DNA of 14,042 nucleotides from Gymnopilus junonius (taxonomy: Eukaryota > Basidiomycota > Agaricomycetes > Agaricales > Galerinaceae). This document shows positions 1 through 8,183 of the stretch, piece by piece. Where the stretch lies: contig JADNYJ010000758.1 in NCBI GenBank assembly GCA_015501075.1, positions 1 through 14,042 of the forward strand, written 5' to 3'. Both the position numbers and the translations under genes were made by a program. The notes beneath the pieces were generated by a model. That model was not told where the DNA came from and did no database searches. It worked only from the letters and a program-made list of their open reading frames with translations. Position 1 is the first letter of the stretch. The number at the start of each line of letters is the position of its first letter.

Positions 1-20
1 TCTTGTCTTCCCCCGTACAG

Positions 21-698
21 TTCAAAAAGATCTGTCATAACAGCATCACGCTCCCTGACTTGACGCCGAATACCGGGCTCTGGTGGTATTTCTTCACCGA
101 GATGTTTGACCATTTCCGACCTTTTTTCTTGATGGTCTTCACAGTGCGTCTTCACTTTATGAAAGTTCGACAAGCAGTACTGACGTTTTAAAAGCTTCAT
201 CTCGTGATCTACGTTGTCCCAGTCTGCTTGAAATTCCAGTATGTCTTTCTTTCAGTTCCCCGAATGGCGATTCCTGACGACCACTTTTCAGGCATGATCC
301 CCTCTACGCGACTTTCATACTGATCGGGATCCTGGGGACCTTCAAAGCCTATGCGACACTTTCCGATCCTGGCCTCTTCTTGAGCATGTTCGCCCTCTTT
401 CCTGAAATTTATCCCTGTGAGTCGATATAAAATTAGATGACCCACCTCGTGTCTGAATCGTTAGCCAGATTTAAAGCATCCTATAGTCACAACGCTCCTT
501 CACCTGCATGCGTCACTCCTTATGCCTCTATTCAACCACCTATGGTTGAACCAAGGGACAGGCAATGCCAACTTTTTCTATGCCTCGACGCTGGTCTTTG
601 CTTGTGCCCAAGGGGCCGCTTTAGTAGACTGCATCTGGGCTGGACTTAGGATAGCTATAGGACCGCTTGTAGAAGAGTATGTAATAGTGCAGGAGTAG
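21..698 (+). CDS. GPI transamidase subunit PIG-U/Cdc91, C-terminal part (5' truncated)
   Basis: This is the C-terminal part of the multi-spanning ER membrane subunit of the GPI transamidase, which attaches GPI anchors to secretory proteins. Exons are 21-143, 195-238, 292-416 and 469-698, separated by introns of 51, 53 and 52 nt. They join without a frame break into 173 codons ending at TAG 696-698. Recognisable PIG-U signatures appear in order: PNTGLWWYFFTEMF, then FKAYATLSDPGLFLSMFALF, then GTGNANFFYASTLVF near the end. These correspond to conserved segments of the animal and yeast proteins, and hydrophobic helices make up most of the stretch. Bases 1-20 (pyrimidine-rich, ending CAG) look like the tail of an upstream intron, so exon 1 here probably starts at 21. 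The rest of the gene lies outside the window. It converges with the cysteine synthase gene, with 95 bp between stop codons. Family assignment is confident; the 5' boundary is not. Confidence 0.9.
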
Positions 699-793
699 GA
701 CGATTAACTACATGTAGTATATTCTATCTGAACATGCGGAATAATACGCGATAGCAGATACCATATGAGTCAAGGCGTGTCAGTTACAAGCCG

Positions 794-3121
794 TTACGGT
801 GCAGGGGAAGACTGCAGCAGGCTTTCCACTATTCGAGGATCAACAGGGATTCTTGCATTCTGGAGGTACTCGTCATTCCTATATTCGAATGAATTAATAT
901 AATAGCCAGGGTATAGTATCGCAGAATGCGCAGGCATACCAGAACTGTAAATAGCGTGAACACAAAAGCAGATAATTTAGATAATGTACGTACCTTGGAG
1001 TAATGGCGTGTTCCAGAATCACATCTACGATATGAAATCAGTTCTCTGATAAGGGATTGAACGAGTTATCTCACAGAATTGTAACTACTGTTTTCCCTTC
1101 TGTCCAGCCTTTTTGTTTGATGAGTTTCACGCACGCCACAAGGTTGCACGCGCTGCTTGAACCGATAAAGAGTCCATCGTGCCTAACCAAATAGCGCGCC
1201 ATAGACACAGCTTCGGCATCCGTTATCCTTCGCAAAGATCATTTGACTTGTGAGGATCAGGGCAGATGCGAGGCTTACCGGAATGCGTCAGCAAGTATGG
1301 GAAGAGCAAGTTCAATGTTGCGTGTCAATCTGTTGATACCTCTGAGAAAATGTCAGATAGAAAGTAGTGCGCAAAAATTTAGGCATCTTACATCCCCTCT
1401 ACAACAGTGTCCACTTGGTGTCGTCTTTTCGTTCCTTCACTTTCCTTACGATCATACATCACACCATATTTGACCTAAATGGTATATGTCAGCAACGGAT
1501 GCGAAGACAGAAAGACTAATAGTACTTTATTGTACAACCCACTGCCTTCTGGGTCCGCAAGGGCGACTACGACATCTTCGTTCATCGATTTAAGGTATTG
1601 TCCTGTGCCTGCTACGGTGCCCCCTGTACCTGTATGTGCTGTCAGCCAAACAAATATACTTCTACTACACGTGCACCGGATTTACCTGCGCCACTGACAA
1701 AGGCATCGACGTGACCGTTCGTCTGTCGCCAAATCTCAGGACCTGTACCATTGTAATGAGCCTTAAAATTGCTTGAGTTCTGCGTAAATTACATGAGACA
1801 ACTAAAGGGTAAAAAAATGAATGAAGACTACCTCGAATTGGTCAGCGAAGAACCCTCTTGGTTGCGTTGGATCGATGTTACTTTCCATCCATTCCTCGCT
1901 TTCGACCTTAATATGATGCGGAACTTCCGTCACCAATACCGAGTTGGAAGGTGAGTGAAAAGTAAACGGATGCATAAGTTTGGCGTCTGGACTACTAGCG
2001 TCTATTCTGTCAAGCCGCCCAAACTTGCTGGCTCGATCTCTCGCTAGATTCTATATCTATAGTCAATTCTGATTCATTACACACTAAACCCGATAGATCA
2101 CTCACAACATACTATGAGTGCATTGCTTAAAGTTAGTTGTTTGAACAAGAATTCATTATAAGTCACGAACCTGCTTTTTGTCGACGATACTAGCCGGTCG
2201 TACTCTTTCCACGTCAGCTCCAAGTGCACGTAGAGCTTTGACCTTCTCTTCGGCAACATCATCTGGCATAATGATAGCTATAAAATGGTGTTAACAATGC
2301 CCATGCCATGATCATTGAAATACATGAAATACACACTAGTGTCATAACCTCTGAGTGAAAGTTATAATAATGAGACTTCCTTCAAAAGGGCTGGGATCGC
2401 ACCTGGCACGCGCAATAGTGGCAATTGATATCCCAGTTGATCCAACCGTCCCTTCGAATATGCGGGAGCCTGTGTAAGGGTGTATAAGGCCTTGTCGCTC
2501 GGCATCATCGATTACTGAAGAAGAATCTTAGACATTTTCCAACGGTTGTAGAATTTAAGCACGTACTCTGCAATGCGACGCGATCCTTAACGCTTCCTCC
2601 TATATTTAAAAACTGGATAGATCCAACAAAATATAAATGTATGCTCGTATTTCGCTTGCGAGCTTACCTCGGCCTTGCCAAGGATTTCGACACCAAGAGC
2701 ATCGCTCAGGGAGTTGATCCTGACCAAGGGCGTATTCCCTTCGGAAAGATTAGGTAAGGTCTCACTGAATTGGACAGCAAAAATAGGCACCAATCAATCC
2801 AACTACTCCTTTGACTATCTCGTCGGAACGCAGTTCAATTGGACGGGGAGCAAAGTTGGCTACTTGGCGTTCCCTCTTGCGCTGCTGAAAGTAGGCTGCG
2901 AGAGACGTGATAGTAGCAGAAAGCGAGAAACCAAGTAATATTCCGATGAGAACATGTCTGCCGAATGTTCTGGACGGCCAACGCAACCAGGACGGTAAAA
3001 GTTGCAGAAAAGTATCTCTCCAAGGCATGACGGCTACAAGGCGCGTGCCCGGTTCCGAGATCAAAGCCAAGCCCGTCGGACCGGAGACCCCGCCTGCTCC
3101 ATGAATCCGAGTAGAAAACAT
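794..3121 (-). CDS. Membrane-anchored PLP-dependent cysteine synthase (Mcy1/cysteine synthase 2 family), 16 exons
   Basis: This is a fold-type II PLP enzyme of the fungal Mcy1 type, related to O-acetylserine sulfhydrylase and associated with mitochondria. Exons in coding order: 3121-2791, 2738-2668, 2612-2567, 2514-2403, 2350-2337, 2277-2171, 2111-2106, 2050-1832, 1779-1686, 1629-1526, 1474-1392, 1341-1279, 1227-1075, 1024-994, 944-940, 878-794. They sum to 1524 nt (507 aa) with no frame break. Motifs: a hydrophobic anchor at about residues 56-77; GNTPLVRINSL; the PLP lysine K143 in GGSVKDR; GSTGIS; the glycine-rich phosphate loop GAGTGGTVAGTG; and GLFIGSSSACNLVACVK near the C terminus. An insert of about 50 residues before RGFFADQFE is, from memory, usual for this subfamily. 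One oddity is Ile138 where NPGGS is normally invariant. The first in-frame ATG (3121) is used; MPWRDTF at 3028 is a good alternative start (476 aa). Activity is inferred, not shown. Confidence 0.9.
940..944 (-). other. 5-nt microexon of the cysteine synthase gene
   Basis: On the minus strand this reads TTCTG, between a 49-nt intron (945-993, GTACGT...TTACAG) and a 61-nt intron (879-939, GTATGC...ATATAG). It encodes Phe plus the first two bases of Trp, giving HYSK-FW-NDEYL, the conserved C-terminal block of the family. Skipping it makes the next exon read GAA TGA, an immediate stop, so its inclusion is required for the normal C terminus. Confidence 0.85.
2106..2111 (-). other. 6-nt microexon of the cysteine synthase gene
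   Basis: On the minus strand this reads TATGTT, flanked upstream by a 59-nt intron (2112-2170, acceptor CATAG, branch-like CTAAC) and downstream by a 55-nt intron (2051-2105, perfect donor GTGAGT). It supplies Tyr-Val in KKQ-YV-NLARDRA, matching the F/Y-V-N-L-A-R block expected in this enzyme family. Without it, one would need a 120-nt intron, twice the size of any other in the gene, and the two conserved residues would be lost. Confidence 0.8.
2337..2350 (-). other. 14-nt internal exon of the cysteine synthase gene
   Basis: This exon encodes the end of an Arg codon, Gly-Tyr-Asp and the first base of a Thr codon, linking IATIARAR to GYDTTIIMPDD. It lies between introns of 52 nt (2351-2402, GTGCGA...CTCAG) and 59 nt (2278-2336, GTGTGT...TATAG). 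Frame is kept only if it is included. Confidence 0.8.
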
Positions 3122-3261
3122 CGCGTGGACTGAAGATTATCAGTGACGCGATTGCGCGACCTTACTAACAATTCTTCCCTTGTCACTTGACCGAGCAATG
3201 CTCTTATAAAAACTTGTGGTGCTGGCAATGCCAGGCATACTTTTTTGTTTCATATCATATC
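3122..3261. promoter_or_regulatory. Divergent promoter between cysteine synthase and CoA-binding gene
   Basis: Only 140 bp separate the two start codons, so both genes must share this promoter region if the upstream ATG of the synthase is used. A clear TATAAAA box lies at 3205-3211 on the plus strand, about 50 bp before the plus-strand ATG. I see no equally good TATA element facing the minus strand. Shared regulation is inferred from geometry only. Confidence 0.6.
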
Positions 3262-3860
3262 ATGGCCACTGTTAACGCTATCCAGAAGACTTTCCTGTCT
3301 GCGGCTCACTTTGCTGTTATAGGCGCATCCAAAGACAAAAACAAATATGGAACTAAAGTAAGCAATGACAACCGTGCATCTGTAACCTGTCCTCATTTCG
3401 TGGTGAACAGGTTTTGAACTGGTATATTCAGCGTAGCTTCGATGTGACTCCAGTCCATCCCGTAAGGCTTGCTTGAAACGCCGAAGAAGACTGACTGAGT
3501 ATGCCTTTATGCGAGTTACAGAAGGAGAAGGAGCTCGAAGGTCTCCAGACTTTGGCATCTATTGACGAACTGCCTTCTCCCAAGGAGACCAGCATTTCTA
3601 TCATAACTCCTCCCAAGGTTAATACCAAACATTCTATCTCTTCTTCGGCTTTGCTGCTCACCGCAGTCTCGTATTAGGTTACGCTCGGGATTCTAGAGAA
3701 AGCGAAGGATCTTTCCGTTCCTGCTCTGTGGATTCAACCTGGGGCTGAAGATTCCGCTGTCATCGAATATATCAAAGAGAATGGCCTCTCGGATCGCGTA
3801 ATTTACGGAGGACCGTGCGTCCTGGTGGAGGGAGATGATATTACACGTAGTTTACTCTAG
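3262..3860 (+). CDS. Small CoA-binding-domain protein (CoA_binding_2/YccU-like)
   Basis: This is a single-domain Rossmann-fold protein of the type related to the CoA-binding part of succinyl-CoA ligase. Exons are 3262-3357, 3411-3461, 3522-3617 and 3678-3860, with introns of 53, 60 and 60 nt, all in phase 0, giving 141 aa. The N terminus has FAVIGASKDKNKYGTK (residues 17-32), the glycine-rich nucleotide-binding loop with the Lys-Tyr-Gly usual for this family. It is followed by a strand ending DVTPVHP, then SISIITPPK, PALWIQPGAED and a C-terminal RVIYGGPCVLVE. Length and motif order fit CoA_binding_2. These proteins generally lack a known substrate. No targeting peptide or membrane segment is evident. 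It shares a 140-bp divergent promoter with the cysteine synthase. Family is confident; cellular role unknown. Confidence 0.85.
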
Positions 3861-4249
3861 GCAGACAGCGTTATCTTATCTGTTTAAATATGTAGAACTC
3901 TAAATTAAAGCGGAACTTGATTTATTGGCACCTCGTCAAGCTTGCGTAGAACGTTGAGTCTTCTCTAAAGCTCTTTACTTCCACTTGCCGATCACCACCA
4001 TACCCGCTAATCAATACAGATGCTTCGAAGCAGCCCCGCTTTATACCCTAACTTTGTTCGGAGCCACCCCAAAAGCTCTAAAATATCCTGAGAAATTTAG
4101 AGCATAAATGAGCAGCTGGGGCAATGACTGAATGCTGACCTTGACAGTCACTTCTCCAATGATCCCATAAGCGTCTCCATCGCGTGCTTTAAATTCACTC
4201 ACCAGCCCTTCGTTGTCTCCAGTTTCCACTCCTTTTCACGATTTTCGAG
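3861..4249. other. Intergenic: 3' flank of CoA-binding gene and chitinase promoter
   Basis: These 389 bp hold the presumed 3' UTR of the upstream gene (AT-rich to about 3915) and the upstream region of the chitinase. Near the chitinase start, 4215-4240 is pyrimidine-rich, as is common before fungal start codons. TTTATA at 4041-4046 could serve as a weak TATA element. A minus-strand open frame (4041-4229) with an intron-like segment is discussed under findings but is not called as a gene. Confidence 0.5.
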
Positions 4250-5919
4250 ATGCTCCTAGTGATCTTGTTGCCGTTTTCTCTTTTAGCGACTGGTCATGCA
4301 ATCCAGTCGACCACACCCACTCTAATAACTCGCAGTAACTCAACCATCTCTGCAGCGTGGTACGCTGGCTGGCATGCGAAGGATTTTCCGCTCTCTCAAG
4401 TTAGTTGGTCAAAATACACACATTTGACATATGCTTTCGCGTGAGTTGCTCGTTTATATTTCCAAAGGCAGTCAGATCATTCCTCCACAAAGTTTAACGA
4501 CTCCAGATGTCAATACATTATTCCTTGATGACTCCGATGAGGAGTTAATTCCACAGTTTGTTTCAATGGCTCAACAACATGTAAGGACTTTATAAGTATA
4601 TCAGTTGCCTTTATACCTCATTAATGTTTAATTTTTTTGTTAGGACGTGAAGGCAAGCCTTTCCATAGGTGGTTGGACCGGTTCACGATGGTTTTCTTCA
4701 AATGTCAGGACTGCACAGAATCGAACGGCCTTTGTGAGGACCGTTACTAATCTTGCCCAAAAGTACCATCTTGACGGCCTGGACTTCGAGTGAGCTCCTC
4801 GTCCATTTTACTTATAGGAGCTTCACTCATGAACATCTCTCACATAGTTGGGAGTTTCCGGGTGTACAAGGCATTGGATGTAATGTCGTTGATCCTAGCG
4901 ATACCGTCAATTTTTTCTCGTTCCTCCAAGAACTTCGAAATTCTACCATTGGGGAAAAGCTTATTTTGTCGGCGGCAACGGAAGATACCCCATGGGTATC
5001 TTCCACTGGTATGCCTTCTGCAAATGTCTCTCAGTTCAGTCAAGTGCTCGACTTCATTGAAATTATGAACTATGACATCAAATCCAACCCTGCAAGTGGT
5101 GCGGGCTCCAGTTCACCTTTGAATGACTCCTGTGCACCTGTTGGGGCGCGTTTTGGATCAGCCGTGTCAGCTGTGGATGCTTGGATGGCTGCAGGAATTC
5201 CTGCTGACAAGATTGTCCTTGGTGTCCCTGCGTATGGACATTCTTTCGTAACGCCGACACAGTCAACGGAAGTTTCTAATGGATCAAGCTCGAGTTCTAA
5301 CAGCACTCTACCATTGTATCCACCTTACAATTCATCTGTTGAACACCCTGGCGACAAGTGGGATGGCGACGGAGGCGTGGATGTATGTGGGGTCATGCAA
5401 GGACCTGGAGGTGTTTACACCTATTGGGGCCTCGTGGAAGAAGGGTTCCTGAATCAAGATGGATCAGTTGCGGATGATATAAAATTCCGGTTTGACGATT
5501 GCAGTCAAACGGTGACTTGTTTCCAGAGCTAACTTAACGTTACACTGAACCAAACCCTGTTTGCAGCCGTTCCTTTTTAATTCAACGAGCGCTGTTTACG
5601 TGGCATACGAAAACCCGCAGTCATACGCCAGCAAAGGGGGGTTCATTCGTTCAGCAGGATTGAAGGGATTTGCCATGTGGGAGGCTGGCGGGGACTTGAA
5701 CGACACATTGCTTGATTCGATCTGTACGTCTGCGCTTTCTTAGCAGGGTTGAATTCATGATTTGAAAATATTGCAGTGAATGCGACTCAGAAGAATGGAC
5801 CCCCTGCGTCATCGGCACCAACGACCAATGCGAAGTCATCTGCTACTTCAGCGCGCCTCATGCGTGCACAGTCGGTCTGGTTGGCCCTTTTGGCGATTGT
5901 TCTTGTCGTCATCACCTAA
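4250..5919 (+). CDS. Secreted, probably GPI-anchored GH18 chitinase
   Basis: This is a glycoside hydrolase family 18 endochitinase that should cleave beta-1,4 bonds of chitin at the cell wall or outside the cell. Exons are 4250-4440, 4493-4580, 4644-4789, 4848-5511, 5567-5723 and 5777-5919, with introns of 52-63 nt, giving 462 aa. Residues 1 to about 17 form a signal peptide (MLLVILLPFSLLATGHA). The catalytic domain shows WYAGWHAKDFPLSQ, TYAFA, SIGGW (100-104), the active-site DGLDFDWE (137-144, with Asp137, Asp140, Asp142 and the acid/base Glu144 intact), MNYD (215-218) and GFAMWEAGGD with the floor Trp401. Intron 3 splits the codon of catalytic Asp142. A Ser/Asn-rich loop follows residue 270. 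A Ser/Thr/Pro-rich tail ends in a hydrophobic segment (VWLALLAIVLVVIT), typical of a GPI-attachment signal. No carbohydrate-binding module is visible. Such enzymes act in wall remodelling or chitin scavenging; which applies here cannot be told. Confidence 0.92.
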
Positions 5920-6036
5920 ATAGCTATCAAAATATTGGCGCATGGCAACGTGCTTGGCTTTGGCGAGAAGCGCACTGCGACGGCCTCGGTGGACATAAAG
6001 CTCGGTGAACGCAACGTGCCCAAGGGCTATCACAGT
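5848..6036 (-). other. Antisense open frame overlapping the chitinase 3' end (doubtful)
   Basis: From ATG 6036 this frame encodes about 62 residues starting MTVIALGHVAFTELYVHRGR and continuing with a basic Ala/Lys-rich helix-like stretch, then stops within the antisense of chitinase exon 6. The composition (hydrophobic segment followed by Arg/Lys) is protein-like and faintly recalls the C terminus of basidiomycete DUF6593-type proteins, but I cannot demonstrate this. An in-frame TAA lies just upstream and no convincing upstream exon was found. It may be a relic exon or chance. Confidence 0.2.
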
Positions 6037-7425
6037 CATGGCCACGAGTTAATTATCATTTAGCATTAGCATTATCATGTCGTTGACTACACCATCGCCT
6101 GCGACCTCATGGCGTTTTTTCGGAAAGTTACCTTGTGCTCAAATATATGGACTGCCAGGTTTTAGCCATGTCACGTATATTTGTTTTTGTAATTTGAAGG
6201 GTCCTCACGTACCAATTCGGGACACCGGCTTCAACTCTTTGAGTCTATGGGCGCCTGTGGCTCACTAACCTTATCTGTCCATCGCGAGTCCTTTTTGAAA
6301 AATGTATACGCGATAGACATTCTTTGAAGCATATCGCTAAAACATGTTCACCTGGACACCTGTTATGTTATCTATAATAGCGCCGAGCGGAGCTGTCTGT
6401 CCATATCCTCCACTTGACTTCACGCTTGATCACTGGTACGCAGTCTTTTCTGCGTTCTTGACATATCGACCGGTCAATTTACCACAGAGATGTTCCGAGC
6501 CCTTGAGGTCATAAGTATATAACTTTCGCTTGCAGGCCCTGGCCAACATCGTCGGGTGGCGGTACGCGGACAGAAGTGGATGGTGCTGTTGATGACGCTG
6601 CAACTCACTAGTCTTAAATGATTTGTGCCCTGGCTCGGACCCATCTAGGAATATTATAGTGGTGTTCTCCGAAGACAGGGTTGACATCTTCATCTTCCCG
6701 GCGGTCATTGTTTGCTTCTCAGACTCCAGAGGGCCTCTTGCCCCACCTTGGACAATGTCTTACGGCATCCCGGAACAAGCTCCTAGGTCCCGAGGCTCTC
6801 ATCTTAATTATTCGCCGAGCAGAGGTCTGATATATATGGGTACTCTTGTTTTTTACTCATTTATTTACGGACCATGGATATCAGTGCAGGAACTTAAAAT
6901 TGCCCGAACGCGGGGAAGTGAGCGCTTCTGAGGAAGGTCTGAACCCAACTGCTACCGGCTAACCTACAAGAATCCATGGTGGGCCGTAGGCCCTGATGCT
7001 TAGTCTCAGCAGACAATATGGCATACCGGTTTCGCTCCCAGAATTACACCCTAGAACTTCCTTGAGCGAGGCTTTCTGAAAGCCTTCCCATCTTCGTCAA
7101 AATTATTCCGAAGACGCAACGGCCATGCTCACTCTCGATTCGAGAATAGGGCACGCCTCGCGTTTAACATGAGTATCTGGCGCAAGCTTGCTGTAATCGG
7201 GTGTTGTCTAATCATCAAATTCCGTGTCAAGCCAGATTCCACAGGCCATCAAATCTATCTCAGGCCCTCAAAGTGTGTTATCCGCATTCCTCGCATAGCC
7301 GATTTCATAAATACAATTTTCTACTTCAACAATCTCTCGTCCACTTTTCCCGATTAAAAAACCCCACTCCTCGAGTTGCTCTCCATTGTCCGCTTTGTCT
7401 GCTCATCTCTTCATCCCGAAAAGGC
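5920..7425. other. Gene-poor region with ambiguous ORF fragments
   Basis: These 1.5 kb contain no gene I can support. A short plus frame at 6077 (MSLTTPSPATSW...) and a minus frame at 6430-6708 (from MTAGKMKMSTLSS) read like protein fragments. The latter is followed by a 50-nt intron-like interval (6430-6479, donor GTAAAT, acceptor ACCAG) and then REVKWRIWTDSSARRYY before a stop. Other frames in the same place also look weakly coding, which suggests decay or chance. Small inverted repeats occur at 6981-6993 (GGGCC/GGCCC) and 7133-7145 (TCTCGA/TCGAGA). The last 80 bp before 7426 are pyrimidine-rich, like a fungal 5' leader. No tRNA, LTR or transposase frame was recognised. Confidence 0.4.
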
Positions 7426-7920
7426 ATGTTTCGATCGCGACTGTCGTTTGTAACACCCTTTCAACTTGCCTGATATAGGATCCCCTTTGTCCTAAAGGTT
7501 TCGCGGGTGTGAACAATACGTCTTACCTGTTGCCCGTGCATTGAGCCTCAGTACAAGTTCTTGAATTCTGCCTCACCCCTTGGCCCAAATTCTGATATAA
7601 GAATGGACAGGTATATTTCCCAGCCACGGCATTGAAGAGCTTGTTTCCGCTGTACGCATCTTTTACTTGAAGCATTCTCATCTGTTTCTCAAGTGCTGTA
7701 TGGGTCATTCCTTGCCCAGATGGCATCCGATTCACCGTCAACACATAGCGTCAAAAAACAGGTTTGCCCTCCGAACGCGCCATTATCTCCTGCCCAAGCA
7801 ATTGCAGAAGCATGGAAACGAGAAACACTGGAAAATCAAGAAAAATGGAGGAGGATCGATGCGGAAGTGAAGACACAGTTTAACGCTCCGAGACGACCAG
7901 AACGGAAGACAAAGATGTAG
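7426..7920 (+). CDS. Tentative small four-exon gene, unknown function
   Basis: I do not recognise this protein. The model is exons 7426-7445, 7498-7550, 7602-7651 and 7720-7920, with introns of 52, 51 and 68 nt, giving 107 aa with consistent phases (2, 1, 0) and a TAG stop at 7918-7920. Support: a pyrimidine-rich leader before the ATG, intron sizes like those of neighbouring genes, and a last exon that reads as a charged, helical, basic tail (SPAQAIAEAWKRETLENQEK, then RRPERKTKM). The N terminus (MFRSRLSF) is Arg-rich without acids and could be a mitochondrial presequence. Weaknesses: donor 1 is GTTTGT, and several alternative exon combinations exist. The last exon alone, starting at ATG 7720 (66 aa), is the best-supported part. 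It converges with the zinc-finger gene. Confidence 0.35.
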
Positions 7921-8183
7921 CCGATATTCTTTCTCGTATGTCGGGTGAGAGTGGTCGCCTATTTCGCGGCACGGTACATTGACCTTGAGTGTAGCGCGAT
8001 TTATGCATCCTCGCTATCTTCGACTTTCACAAGTAAGGTGTGCCAGTGTCGTTGGTTTTCGTATATAATTGGTTAGAGTTGCTTCGGCGTTGAAGCTATT
8101 TATTCCGTCAAAAGATATGTAATGAAAGAGAAACGGACGCACGAACCTGCACTTTTGTACAACTTGCTGTATCAATAATGTAT

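Noticed and set aside
2675..2938. Plus-strand frames at 2675-2938 and 2907-3104
   Set aside because: They are antisense to cysteine synthase exons 1-2, which are backed by family motifs.
4441..4471. A 31-nt first intron in the chitinase (acceptor at 4471), which also gives an open frame
   Set aside because: This is too short for these introns; the 52-nt version (4441-4492) gives TYAFALTTPDVNTL, the expected family sequence.
4790..5068. Alternative plus frame at 4790-5068 and minus frames at 4840-5306
   Set aside because: They overlap chitinase exon 4 in other frames and show no recognisable motif.
794..6000. A biosynthetic cluster formed by cysteine synthase, CoA-binding protein and chitinase
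   Set aside because: There are no tailoring, transporter or backbone enzymes nearby, and the genes belong to unrelated housekeeping functions.
6900..7100. tRNA-like sequence around GGTTTCGCTCCC at 7028
   Set aside because: No matching A box, acceptor stem or cloverleaf pairing could be built.
6981..7145. Inverted repeats GGGCC/GGCCC and TCTCGA/TCGAGA as transposon ends or regulatory hairpins
   Set aside because: They are only 5-6 bp per arm, with no target duplication or associated ORF; they are expected by chance in 14 kb.
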